Assembly (NCBI GenBank): GCA_963696655.1
Contig: CAVOLB010000073.1
Span: 1 to 12,048, forward strand
DNA length: 12,048 bases
Reading direction: 5' to 3'
Source of the DNA: Hypericibacter sp963696655
GTDB lineage: Bacteria > Pseudomonadota > Alphaproteobacteria > Dongiales > Dongiaceae
Position numbers and translations under genes: made by a program. Each line of letters starts with the position of its first letter. The stretch's first letter is position 1. This document shows, piece by piece, positions 1-6,939 of this stretch. The notes below the pieces were generated by a model. It did no database searches. It was not told the origin of the DNA and was given only the letters and a program-made list of their open reading frames with translations.

Positions 1-624
1 CTGGCCGAGAAGCCGCGCGGCAGCGAGCTCGAGCCCTTCCCGGCCGACGGCATGACCGGCGGCGAGATTCCGGTGCTGGGCTATCGCGGCATGAAGGAAT
101 ATGAGCTCGCCTTCGATCGCTTCGCGGTCAAGGCCGAGAACCTGCTCGGCGGCGTCGAGGGCCAGGGCTTCAAGCAGCTCATGGCGACCTTCGAATCCGC
201 CCGCGTCCAGACCGCGGCGCGCGCGGTCGGCGTGGCGCAAGGGGCGATGGAGCTGGGGCTCGATTACGCCAAGAACCGCATCCAGTTCGGCAAGCCGATC
301 CTCGAATTCCCGCGCGTCGCCACCAAGCTCGCCTGGATGGCGGTCGAGACCATGTTCGCGCGCCAGCTCACCTGGTATGCGGCGCGCCAGAAGGACAGCG
401 ACCGGCGCTGCGACATCGAGGCCGGCATGGCGAAGCTGCTCGCCGCGCGCGTCGCCTGGGGCAATGCCGACAACGCGCTGCAGATCCATGGCGGCAACGG
501 CTATGCCCAGGAATATGCGATCAGCCGCGTGCTCTGCGACGCGCGCATCCTCAACATCTTCGAGGGCGCGGCCGAGATCCAGGCCCAGGTGATCGCGCGC
601 GGGCTGCTCAGCGGCCGGAACTGA
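1..624 (+). CDS. Acyl-CoA dehydrogenase, C-terminal part (gene starts before the window)
   Basis: The frame is open from base 1 to TGA at 622-624, giving the last 207 residues. They cover the end of the middle beta domain and the C-terminal helical bundle of an FAD-dependent acyl-CoA dehydrogenase, which forms an alpha,beta double bond in an acyl-CoA and passes electrons to ETF. Visible family motifs are YAKNRIQFGKPI, LQIHGGNGYAQEY and, near the end, ILNIFEGAAEIQAQVIARGL. The Glu of IFEG sits where short-chain dehydrogenases keep their catalytic base. The IFEGAAEIQAQVI ending resembles what I remember of (2S)-methylsuccinyl-CoA dehydrogenase of the ethylmalonyl-CoA pathway, which has a long N-terminal extension; that assignment needs the missing N-terminus and is only a possibility. 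An isovaleryl- or butyryl-CoA-type enzyme is the alternative. The gene is convergent with the histidine kinase (58 bp gap). Family call firm, substrate uncertain. Confidence 0.9.
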   Translation: MAEKPRGSELEPFPADGMTGGEIPVLGYRGMKEYELAFDRFAVKAENLLGGVEGQGFKQLMATFESARVQTAARAVGVAQGAMELGLDYAKNRIQFGKPILEFPRVATKLAWMAVETMFARQLTWYAARQKDSDRRCDIEAGMAKLLAARVAWGNADNALQIHGGNGYAQEYAISRVLCDARILNIFEGAAEIQAQVIARGLLSGRN

Positions 625-645
625 TCCCCTTCGCGACGGGCAATT

Positions 646-659
646 CCCGCTTTCGCGGG
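646..659. terminator. Short hairpin between convergent genes, weak terminator candidate
   Basis: CCCGC at 646-650 pairs with GCGGG at 655-659 around a TTTC loop, in the 58 bp between the stop of the acyl-CoA dehydrogenase and the stop of the histidine kinase. Neither strand has a T-run after the stem, so it does not fit the classical intrinsic-terminator model. Position is the main argument. Confidence 0.25.
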
Positions 660-682
660 CGGCTCGCGGAAAAGTCCGGCGC

Positions 683-3600
683 TCAAGAGGGCGCTTCCAA
701 GGCCTCGCGAATCTTCTTCGCCAGCATCTGCAGACGATAGGGCTTCGACAGGAAGTGAACGCCCTGGTCGAGCTTGCCCTGATGAGTGATGGAATCCTGG
801 GTGTAGCCCGATGTGAACAGGATTCGCAGATGCGGGTAGGCGCGCCTCGCCGCTTCGCCCAGCTGCCGCCCGGTCATGCCGCCGGGCATCACCACATCGG
901 TGAACAGCAGATCGACCGCGGCACCGTTCCCGAGGATATCGAGCGCCTCCCGCCCGTCCGCCGCGGCGAGCACGCGATATCCCAGGCCTTGCAACTGCGC
1001 CAGGACCAGCACGCGCACATTGGCGTCGTCCTCGACCACGAGGATCGTCTCGCCGCCGCGCGGATGTTCGCTGGCCTCTGCGACGGCCTTCGCCGGCGCC
1101 TGCGCGGTCCCCGAGGTCAGTCGCGGCAGATAGAGGCGCACCGTCGTGCCATGGCCGATCTCGCTGTAGATCTTCACATGGCCGCGCGACTGCTTGGCGA
1201 AGCCATAGACCATGCTGAGCCCGAGGCCCGAACCCTTGCCGACCTCCTTGGTCGTGAAGAACGGCTCGAAGGCATGCTCGATCACCTCCGGGGACATTCC
1301 GCTGCCGGTATCGGTCACCGCCAGCAGGACGTACTCCCCCGGCACCGCCTCCGGATTGCGGACGGCGTAAGCCTCATCGGTCTGGACGTTGCTGGTTTCG
1401 ATCGTGAGCTTGCCGCCGTCCGGCATGGCGTCGCGCGCATTGACCGCAAGGTTCAGCAGCGCGTTCTCGACCTGTCCCTTGTCGGCCAGCGCCGCCCATA
1501 GCTCGGGCGCCAGCTTCGTCTCGATCTCGATATCCTCTCCCAGCGACCGGCGCAGCAGGTCCCCCATGCCGGCGACAAGCTGATTGAGCCGGACCGCCTC
1601 GGGGACCAGCGTCTGCCGGCGGGAAAAGGCCAGCAATCGCTGCACCAGGGCCGCGCCGCGCTCCGCGGCCTCCAGGGCCGCCTCCATCGGCCGGCGCGTG
1701 TCGCTCGAGGCCTGCCGCACGGCGGAATCGAGATTGCCGATGACGACTGTCAGCAGATTGTTGAAATCGTGGGCCACGCCGCCGGTCAGTTGACCGATCG
1801 CCTCCATCTTCTGCGCCTGCTGGAGCCGGGCCTCGGCCTCGCGTTGCGCCGTGACATCGTGCCCGGCCGACATGATGTGCAGGGCGCCGTCCTGCAGGAA
1901 CGGCACGGCGTGCAGCTCGGCGATGCGTATGCGCCCGTCCAGCCCGAGCAGCCGCATCTCCGCGTTCGGAATTCCGATGCGCTCGCCGACGGCGATCCGC
2001 GTCCGTTCGAGCGCGCGCGGCCGGTCGTCCGGATGAATCAGCGAGAATATCGACCGGCCGATCAGGGCCTCCGTCTCGTCGGCGCCGAACAGGGACGCCG
2101 CCGCGGGATTCGCGAAGATGATCGTGCCGTCGACATGAATCCATACCGCTTCCCGAATGAGGTCGACGACATGCCGATAGCGCTCCTCGCTCGCCCGCAG
2201 GCGGGCTTCGCCCTCGCGCAGGGCCTGCTCGCCCCGAAGGCGCTCCGTGATGTCGCGCACGAAGCCGGTGAAGATCGGCCGGCCGTCGAGATCGATCGCA
2301 TCGATGGCGATCTCCGCGGGGAACTCGGAGCCATCCGCCCGCAGGGCGGTCAACTCCAGCCGCTGCCCGAAGACGACCTGCTCGCCGGTCGCCAGATAAT
2401 GCCGGATTCCCTGCCGATGCCGATCGCGCTGGGCGGCCGGAATGATGAGCTCCGCCATCTCGCGGCCCAGAACGTCGGCGCGCCGGTAGCCGAACATCCG
2501 CTCGGCTGCCGGGTTGAAGTCGAGCACGCAGCCGCGCCCGTCGATCACGATGACGGCATCGAGCGCCAGGGCGATCACCGCCCCCTTCTGCGCTTCGGTC
2601 GCGCGCAACGCATCTTCGGCGCGCCGGCGCTCGCTGACGTCCGTCGCCACCACCAGCGAGGCCGGCCGGCCGGCGAAGGTCAAGCCATGGCCGGTCACCT
2701 CGACCACCATCTGCCGGCCGTCCTTGGCGACATGCCGCCACTCGCCGGAATGACGAACGCCGGGCCCGAGCCCCCGAACCAGTTTCCGGAGCCGTGCCAC
2801 GTCCTCGGGCGGGCGGATGTCGGTGATGCGCATGCGCTTGAACTCTTCTCGCGAATATCCGTACTGCGCGATCGCCGCCTCATTGACCTCGATGAACGCC
2901 AGAGAATCCGTGTCGTAGACCCACATGGCGCGCGGATTTTTCTCGAACAGGAAGCGGAACTCTCCCTCTTTCTCGCGCAGCCGTTCGCGGCCGCGCGCGA
3001 GCAGCCAGGCGATGGATGCCAGCGCCAGGCTGCCGATCAGCCCCCCGACCAGGACCAGGGTCGATTTCGCGGATTCGAGCCTGGCGGCGAAATCGGGCAA
3101 CGTGCTGAACCGCAACGACCACTCGCCGCCGGGAAGGGGCAGCGGGCGCATTTGTGCGAACATGGCGTCGGCGTTTTGCCCGCCGGCCGGATTGCTGTCG
3201 AACAGTGCGGCTTCCGGGGCAGCGGCGGCGCTGTCGAAAACCTGCAGCCGCAGACCCCGAAGCTCCTCCCCCACGACCGACTGCATGAGATCGCGGGCAC
3301 GGAACGGGCTGTAGACGAAGCCGATCAGATCCTGGCGCCGGCGTTCGACCGAGTCCGGAACGACGCCCTCGCGATAGACCGGCAGATACATCAGAAAGCC
3401 CGTCTGCTGGTCCGTTTCGGTCTCCTGCACCAGCGTGACCTTGCCCGAAACGACCACATCGCCGGTATCGCGGGCGCGCTCCATGGCGGCGCGGCGCACC
3501 GGTTCCGACAGCATGTCGAAGCCGAACGCGCGCTGGTTGCGCCAATCGAACGGCTCCAGATAGATGATCGCGGAATAGAGGGGCCGCGTTCCCTCGGGCC

Positions 3601-4057
3601 GAATCGTGTAGTCCGGAAACCCTTCGGCCCGCACGCGCGCGATCTGCGCATCCTTCTGGTCGGCCGGAACGATCTCGGCGAATCCGATACCCTGGATGCC
3701 CGGATAATTGTCCTTGATCTTCAGGCTGCCGACAAAGGAATGCCATTGCGAGCGGCTGACGGTGCGGAAGGTGTCGAACATGGCGACGCCGCTGCGCAGG
3801 ACCGCCTCATAGGCGACCAGCCGGTTGGTGACATGGAGGACGACGCGATCGGCTTCCGCCGCGAACTGCGCGGCCGCTTCGTTATGCGCCGACGTGCGCA
3901 CGATATAGCCCGCGGCCAGGGTCGCCGCGGCGGCGAGCGCGAAGACGGCCGCCGCCCACCACGAGCTCGCTCGCAGGAAGCGGGAGGGTAATTCGGAGGA
4001 CTGAGCCGTTGACGAATCCATCGGCCTGGCAACCGTCTTGCGGGACACTGCAGTCAT
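683..4057 (-). CDS. Membrane-bound hybrid sensor histidine kinase (CHASE, three PAS, HisKA, HATPase, receiver)
   Basis: A 1124-residue sensor kinase. Membrane segments lie near residues 33-54 and 332-354 and enclose a periplasmic CHASE-type domain (about 60-325, with NYPGIQGIGFAEIVP). Three PAS domains follow at about 365-478, 490-605 and 622-740. The HisKA helix has its H-box in GGVAHDFNNLL, phosphoacceptor His763. The ATPase domain shows the N-box around Asn873, DTGSG (Asp916) and GKGSGLGL (about 940-947). The C-terminal receiver has the acidic pair Glu1009/Asp1010, phosphoacceptor Asp1054, Thr1082 and Lys1105. All key catalytic residues are present, so it should autophosphorylate and relay to its own receiver. 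No response regulator or phosphotransfer protein is adjacent, so it is an orphan; signal and output are unknown. ATG at 4057 has a GGAG directly against it; Met13 (4021) is an alternative start. CHASE ligands are mostly unknown. Confidence 0.95.
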   Translation of the reverse strand: MTAVSRKTVARPMDSSTAQSSELPSRFLRASSWWAAAVFALAAAATLAAGYIVRTSAHNEAAAQFAAEADRVVLHVTNRLVAYEAVLRSGVAMFDTFRTVSRSQWHSFVGSLKIKDNYPGIQGIGFAEIVPADQKDAQIARVRAEGFPDYTIRPEGTRPLYSAIIYLEPFDWRNQRAFGFDMLSEPVRRAAMERARDTGDVVVSGKVTLVQETETDQQTGFLMYLPVYREGVVPDSVERRRQDLIGFVYSPFRARDLMQSVVGEELRGLRLQVFDSAAAAPEAALFDSNPAGGQNADAMFAQMRPLPLPGGEWSLRFSTLPDFAARLESAKSTLVLVGGLIGSLALASIAWLLARGRERLREKEGEFRFLFEKNPRAMWVYDTDSLAFIEVNEAAIAQYGYSREEFKRMRITDIRPPEDVARLRKLVRGLGPGVRHSGEWRHVAKDGRQMVVEVTGHGLTFAGRPASLVVATDVSERRRAEDALRATEAQKGAVIALALDAVIVIDGRGCVLDFNPAAERMFGYRRADVLGREMAELIIPAAQRDRHRQGIRHYLATGEQVVFGQRLELTALRADGSEFPAEIAIDAIDLDGRPIFTGFVRDITERLRGEQALREGEARLRASEERYRHVVDLIREAVWIHVDGTIIFANPAAASLFGADETEALIGRSIFSLIHPDDRPRALERTRIAVGERIGIPNAEMRLLGLDGRIRIAELHAVPFLQDGALHIMSAGHDVTAQREAEARLQQAQKMEAIGQLTGGVAHDFNNLLTVVIGNLDSAVRQASSDTRRPMEAALEAAERGAALVQRLLAFSRRQTLVPEAVRLNQLVAGMGDLLRRSLGEDIEIETKLAPELWAALADKGQVENALLNLAVNARDAMPDGGKLTIETSNVQTDEAYAVRNPEAVPGEYVLLAVTDTGSGMSPEVIEHAFEPFFTTKEVGKGSGLGLSMVYGFAKQSRGHVKIYSEIGHGTTVRLYLPRLTSGTAQAPAKAVAEASEHPRGGETILVVEDDANVRVLVLAQLQGLGYRVLAAADGREALDILGNGAAVDLLFTDVVMPGGMTGRQLGEAARRAYPHLRILFTSGYTQDSITHQGKLDQGVHFLSKPYRLQMLAKKIREALEAPS

Positions 4058-4536
4058 CTCCGCTCGCCGGCGCCTTGCCCGACGATTTTTTCGCCGGATG
4101 GCACCGGCTATCGGAGCCGCCCGTCACTGTCGTCGGACCCCACTGTGGCCGATATGATAGTGGAAACGATCTCCCGGCCCAACAGGCAACTCTGCCGAGC
4201 GCGGCCATCGAGCTCTCGCGGGCATCGCCTCGGATGCAGGCATATCTCCATTTTGCCGTTGGCAGTTTTGTACGCCTCGCCGGCAAAAGCCCGCCGGACT
4301 TCGGCGCGTCAACACAGCGGATCGCAAGGCAGGAGTCATGCCGGAAGGCGGGCACGCACCGTCCGGGGCGTTGGGCAGATGCAGGAGCTCCCAGCTCCGG
4401 GCCATCACGCAGACTGTCGAGCGGAGAGACAGACATTCCGAAGGAACGTGGTCGACAGCAGCGGTTACGATCAGGCGGCCCGGCAAATCCCGCCGCTCGG
4501 CCCCGAATGCGCAGGCCGATCCAGAGGTCCCGCTTC
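4058..4536. other. About 480 bp without a supportable gene
   Basis: This stretch lies upstream of the kinase and downstream of the small secreted-protein gene, both on the minus strand. Open frames cross it on both strands, but their products are rich in Arg, Ser, Pro and Gly, match no family I know, and run on into the neighbouring genes out of frame. I see no tRNA, no terminator with a T-run and no long repeat. The only neat local structure is a perfect inverted repeat, GGAGCT/AGCTCC around CCC, at 4384-4398. It could be a long leader for the kinase, remains of a decayed gene, or hold a small RNA; nothing in the sequence decides between these. Confidence 0.5.
4154..4182 (-). promoter_or_regulatory. 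Possible promoter of the histidine kinase gene
   Basis: Read on the minus strand, TTGGGC (4177-4182) and TATCAT (4154-4159) are separated by 17 bases. The -10 matches the sigma70 consensus at 5 of 6 positions, the -35 at only 3. It lies about 100 bases upstream of the kinase start in otherwise gene-free DNA. Chance matches of this quality are common, so this is tentative. Confidence 0.25.
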
Positions 4537-4932
4537 TCAGTTCGATTTGGCGCAAGCCAACATGGGCTCCGCCGCCAGATCCGACTGGCAGCGCCGGATC
4601 TTGCCCGTGGCCGTGTCGATCACCCAGAGCTCGGCCAGTTGCGGGTCGCCATCGATATCGTGCGAGGCGATGCGATAACGCTGCTTGCCTTCCTCGCCCT
4701 TGGTCCACATCTCGGTCTCGGTCTTGCAGGCGGCCTTCGTCGCCGTGCAGGCCGAGACCGCGCCGGTGGTGGTATCGAGACTCCAAAGGACGCTGTCTCG
4801 CACCTTCGCATTCGCGTCGGCAACCCGCGCGCGATCCTCCACCACTTCGAAGCGCCCGAGCATGCCGGCCTGGGCCGGCAGGGCCACCAGAACGCCGAGC
4901 GTCATAAGCAACGCCGTCGAAATCCTGTTCAT
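4537..4932 (-). CDS. Small secreted four-cysteine protein of unknown function
   Basis: A 131-residue protein with a typical Sec signal peptide: MNR, a hydrophobic core at about 7-18, and an Ala-Gln-Ala cleavage site at 20-22. The mature part would be about 109 residues in the periplasm or outside. A motif occurs twice: LWSLDTTTG (49-57) with Cys62 and Cys69, and LWVIDTATG (102-110) with Cys115 and Cys127. This suggests an internal duplication and two possible disulfides. Between the copies is an acidic stretch, DIDGD (92-96), that might bind a cation but lacks the full EF-hand pattern. I do not recognise the family. ATG at 4932 is well supported by AGGAG nine bases upstream. Neighbours give no functional hint. 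The gene is likely real because signal peptide, ribosome site and duplicated motif agree. Confidence 0.8.
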   Translation of the reverse strand: MNRISTALLMTLGVLVALPAQAGMLGRFEVVEDRARVADANAKVRDSVLWSLDTTTGAVSACTATKAACKTETEMWTKGEEGKQRYRIASHDIDGDPQLAELWVIDTATGKIRRCQSDLAAEPMLACAKSN

Positions 4933-4941
4933 CGAACAACA

Positions 4942-4979
4942 CTCCTAAAAGTGGTATAACTGTATAAATAATCTATCAT
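4942..4979 (-). promoter_or_regulatory. Ribosome binding site and AT-rich promoter region of the small secreted-protein gene
   Basis: On the minus strand AGGAG (4942-4946) stands nine bases before the ATG. Just upstream is an AT-rich stretch, unusual in this GC-rich window, with a direct repeat TTATAC-AG-TTATAC (4954-4967). TATAC elements could serve as a -10, but I could not place a convincing -35 at 16-18 bases. The ribosome site is convincing; the exact promoter is not. Confidence 0.45.
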
Positions 4980-5106
4980 GGATTTTCTCCGGCACAAGCC
5001 CCTCGCCGCCAAGGCGGGGAAAGCCCGATCGCGCCGATTGCCCGCGCTGACGGGCCAGGGTAGGAATCGGGCCGCCCGGGATCGGCCCGGCTCAGGCAGG
5101 CTCCCG

Positions 5107-5722
5107 ATGCCCATCCCCATCGATTTCTATTTCTCGATCGACAGCCGCTACTCCTACCTGGCGGCGACGCAGATCCCGCTGATCGAGCGCGAGTTCGGCG
5201 CCGAGTTCCGCTGGCACCCGCTGGGGCTGGCGGCTTTGCTCGACGGCGCGCGGCGCGACGCCCTTCAGCGATGGCCTGCGCGTCTCCGGCCAGTATGAGC
5301 ATGACTATCGCGACATCGACACCGGCCGCTGGGCGGCGTTCTACGGCGTCAAGATCGTCACGCCCGACTGGAGCCAGGGCGACTGGACCCGGATCAACCG
5401 CGCCGCCGTGTCGGCGGCGGTTGCGGGATGCTGCCCCGCCTTCGTGACCGCGCTCTATGACGCGGTCATGGTGCGCGGCGAGGTCCCCGCGAACGACGCC
5501 GCGATCGCGCGCATCGCCGACAAGGCAGGGCTCGACGGCGCCCGCATCGCCGCCGGCATCGATGCGCCTGCGACCGACCGGCTCCACAACGAGACGGTCG
5601 AGGCCGCGAGAAAGGCCGGCGTCTTCGGCGTGCCGAGCTTCGTCGTCGAGGGCCAGATGTTCTGGGGCAATGATCGGATCCTGCTGCTGAAGCATTTCTT
5701 GAAGCAGCGGAAGCGCAGCTAG
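5107..5722 (+). pseudogene. DsbA-fold 2-hydroxychromene-2-carboxylate isomerase-like protein, frameshifted
   Basis: Two frames together give one recognisable protein of about 204 residues, the usual length of this kappa-GST/DsbA-like family (GSH-dependent isomerases such as NahD, and DsbA-fold oxidoreductases). Frame 1 from ATG 5107 gives the N-terminus IDFYFSIDSRYSYLAATQI and ends at TGA 5296-5298. Frame 2 supplies TPFSDGLRVSGQYEHDYRD onward, including KAGVFGVPSFVVEGQMFWGNDRI, which carries the cis-Pro region, and ends at TAG 5720-5722. The switch falls near 5244-5257 in a GCGCGCGGCGCG run; removing one base there restores a continuous frame. The downstream half is intact and keeps good codon use, so this is either a sequencing/assembly slip or a very recent mutation. 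There is no CxxC. AGGCAGG upstream of ATG 5107 supports the start. Substrate unknown; ring-cleavage catabolism is not indicated by neighbours. Confidence 0.85.
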
Positions 5723-5744
5723 TTCTGCACAGATCGAGCAGAAC
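5722..5744. repeat. Perfect 7-bp inverted repeat at the end of the DsbA-fold gene
   Basis: GTTCTGC (5722-5728) and GCAGAAC (5738-5744) are exact reverse complements around a 9-base loop. The first arm begins on the last base of the stop codon. The second arm abuts the C/G-rich element that follows. No T-run follows, so terminator function is unproven. Confidence 0.5.
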
Positions 5745-5907
5745 CCCTCCCCCTACCCCCTCCCGCAAGGGAAGGGGGTGAGTTCTGTCTTGTTTCCTTC
5801 AGCTCCTTCCCCGACGGGAGGGAGCAGGGGGAGGGCCGGCCGCAAACTCGATCGAAGCTTGAAAGTAGAGCGAAGCGATCGGACAGAATCAGAGGGTAGG
5901 GGGAGGG
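5745..5907. repeat. 163-bp palindromic element with 14-bp inverted ends (MITE- or REP-like)
   Basis: The ends CCCTCCCCCTACCC (5745-5758) and GGGTAGGGGGAGGG (5894-5907) are perfect reverse complements. Nested within are a hairpin at 5756-5778 (C-rich arm, GCAA loop, G-rich arm with one bulged base), a hairpin at 5802-5825 (ten pairs with one G-T wobble, CGAC loop) and a further inverted pair TTCTGTC (5783-5789) / GACAGAA (5882-5888). It encodes nothing recognisable and fills most of the 235 bp between the frameshifted gene and the HIG1-type gene. It shares style with the repeats that flank the DUF559 gene: a TTGC or TTGA loop between C-rich and G-rich arms, then TA and another G-run. I saw no clear target-site duplication. 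Confidence 0.6.
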
Positions 5908-5945
5908 CCCTTCGATGCCTCTCGCCCTCCGGCCCGATCGCATCC

Positions 5946-5951
5946 TATATT
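5946..5951 (+). promoter_or_regulatory. -10-like box directly before the HIG1-type gene
   Basis: TATATT matches TATAAT at 5 of 6 positions and ends six bases before the ATG at 5958, so transcription starting at the usual distance would begin at or next to the start codon. The bases between contain no Shine-Dalgarno sequence. No good -35 stands 16-18 bases upstream. Tentative. Confidence 0.3.
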
Positions 5952-5957
5952 CCGCCC

Positions 5958-6155
5958 ATGCGCGGATTTCTCTTTGTCCTTCTCCTGATCGCGATGTTCG
6001 GCACGCTGGCGGTGCTGTTCGTCGGGCTGTTCGCCATGGCGCGCGGCGGCGATTTCAACAAGCGCCACGGCAACAGCCTGATGCGCCTGCGGGTGATGAT
6101 GCAGGGTCTGGCGATCCTGATCTTCTTCGCCCTGATGATGGCGATGCGGGATTGA
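5958..6155 (+). CDS. HIG1-domain / twin transmembrane protein, 65 aa
   Basis: A 65-residue inner-membrane protein with two hydrophobic segments (about 3-27 and 45-62) joined by a short basic loop, ARGGDFNKRHGNSLMRLRVMMQG. The R-x-R-x3-Q pattern in MRLRVMMQG matches the core of the HIG1 (hypoxia-induced) family, whose mitochondrial members Rcf1/HIGD1 associate with respiratory supercomplexes. Bacterial members are short like this one, and a role near the terminal oxidase is inference from the family. It starts a same-strand row with the cobalamin adenosyltransferase 12 bp downstream and etfBA beyond, a linkage I remember from alphaproteobacteria. No Shine-Dalgarno precedes ATG 5958. A longer reading from 5778 would translate the repeat element and is unlikely. 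Confidence 0.8.
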   Translation: MRGFLFVLLLIAMFGTLAVLFVGLFAMARGGDFNKRHGNSLMRLRVMMQGLAILIFFALMMAMRD

Positions 6156-6167
6156 CGCCAGGGGCCG

Positions 6168-6746
6168 ATGGTCAAGCTCACGCGCATCTACACCAAGGGC
6201 GGCGACAAGGGCGAGACCTCGCTGGGCTCGGGCGCCCGCGTGCCCAAGCATGACCGGCGCGTCTCGGCCTATGGCACGGTGGACGAGGCCAACGCCACGA
6301 TCGGGCTCGCGCGGCTCCATACCAAGGGCAAGACCGACCAGATGCTGGCGCGGATCCAGAACGATTTGTTCGACCTGGGCGCCGATCTCTGCGTGCCGGA
6401 AGAGAAGCGGCCCGGAAAAGGCAAGAGCGGCGCCGGTGCCTTGCGCATCGACGCGGCCCAGACCCTGCGGCTCGAGCGCGAGATCGACGCCATGAATTCC
6501 CATCTGGCGCCGCTCAACTCCTTCATCCTGCCGGGCGGGAGTGCGGCCTCCGCCTATCTCCATCTGGCCCGCACGGTGGTCCGGCGTGCCGAACGGGTCA
6601 TCACCGCCCTGGCCGAGACCGAACCCGTCAACCCGGAGGCGGTGCGCTATATCAACCGGCTCTCCGACCATCTCTTCGTGCTGGCCCGTTGGCTCAACCG
6701 GAAGGGCAAGGCCGACCTTCTCTGGGTCCCGGGCGCCAACCGCTAG
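6168..6746 (+). CDS. pduO: Cob(I)alamin adenosyltransferase, PduO type
   Basis: A 192-residue PduO-type ATP:cob(I)alamin adenosyltransferase, full length for the single-domain family. It transfers the adenosyl group of ATP to reduced cobalamin in the cytoplasm to make coenzyme B12. The N-terminal ATP-binding motif YTKGGDKGETSLGSGARVPK (8-27) is complete, followed by AYGTVDEANA (34-43), FILPGG (119-124), the basic RRAER stretch (139-143) and YINRLSDHLFVLARWLNR (161-178) containing the conserved Asn and Asp. It lies 12 bp after the HIG1-type gene and is probably co-transcribed with it. Its product would serve B12-dependent acyl-CoA mutases, which fits the ETF and hydroxyacyl-CoA genes downstream. 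I see no cobalamin riboswitch in the 235 bp before the upstream gene. Start ATG 6168 agrees with the usual MVKLxRIYT beginning. Confidence 0.95.
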   Translation: MVKLTRIYTKGGDKGETSLGSGARVPKHDRRVSAYGTVDEANATIGLARLHTKGKTDQMLARIQNDLFDLGADLCVPEEKRPGKGKSGAGALRIDAAQTLRLEREIDAMNSHLAPLNSFILPGGSAASAYLHLARTVVRRAERVITALAETEPVNPEAVRYINRLSDHLFVLARWLNRKGKADLLWVPGANR

Positions 6747-6788
6747 GAAGCCTCGAGCTCCAGGCCCCGGAAATCGCCCGGAAAAGCT

Positions 6789-6806
6789 GGGCTGGCAGGC
6801 CCTTTT
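6789..6806 (+). terminator. Weak hairpin plus TTTT after the adenosyltransferase gene
   Basis: GGGC (6789-6792) pairs with GCCC (6799-6802), with one possible extra T-G pair, followed directly by TTTT (6803-6806). It lies 43 bases past the stop at 6746 and 40 bases before the promoter proposed for etfB. The stem is short, so any termination is likely partial. Confidence 0.3.
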
Positions 6807-6845
6807 GACGCGGGCAAAAGCGACAGAAAGTTGCGGCCGGGCGCG

Positions 6846-6874
6846 TTGACAGGCTCATACCCTGTCCTTATTGT
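6846..6874 (+). promoter_or_regulatory. Sigma70-like promoter for etfB-etfA-hbd
   Basis: TTGACA (6846-6851) is a perfect -35 and TATTGT (6869-6874), 17 bases later, matches the -10 consensus at 4 of 6. Transcription would start near 6881, giving a leader of about 90 bases before etfB at 6970. It is the best promoter match I see in the window and sits in the 223-bp gap before etfB. Confidence 0.6.
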
Positions 6875-6893
6875 GCGCTGCGAAATAAAGCGG

Positions 6894-6939
6894 GGTCGGC
6901 CTCGCGGGGCAGCTCGGGGGCGCCGCGGCCGGCCTTTTT
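6894..6939 (+). terminator. Terminator-like hairpin with T5 in the etfB leader (possible attenuator)
   Basis: GGTCGGCC (6894-6901) pairs with GGCCGGCC (6927-6934, one T-G wobble). After a two-base bulge (6902-6903), GCGG (6904-6907) pairs with CCGC (6923-6926). This makes a 12-pair GC-rich stem with a 15-base loop, followed at once by five T (6935-6939). It lies downstream of the proposed promoter and 30 bases before the etfB start, so it could stop transcripts before the operon unless relieved. It might instead end read-through from the upstream genes if the real promoter lies elsewhere. No leader peptide with a plausible start is visible. Confidence 0.5.

Noticed and set aside
1769..3991. 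740-codon open frame on the plus strand inside the histidine kinase gene
   Set aside because: It is antisense to a gene with clear domains, has no recognisable motifs, and long antisense frames are common at this GC content.
3882..4436. 184-codon minus-strand frame over the upstream region of the kinase
   Set aside because: It runs out of frame into the kinase coding region, has no ribosome site that I can support and no recognisable domain.
4009..4959. 316-codon plus-strand frame across the gene-free stretch and the small secreted-protein gene
   Set aside because: It overlaps the kinase start and the well-supported minus-strand gene, shows no motif, and changes character along its length.
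5745..5907. C/G-rich repeats as a CRISPR array
   Set aside because: The units are inverted and nested, not regularly spaced direct repeats with unique spacers, and no cas gene is present.
5723..5957. Cobalamin riboswitch upstream of the HIG1-type and adenosyltransferase genes
   Set aside because: I could not find the conserved B12-box-like core; the interval is mostly the palindromic element.
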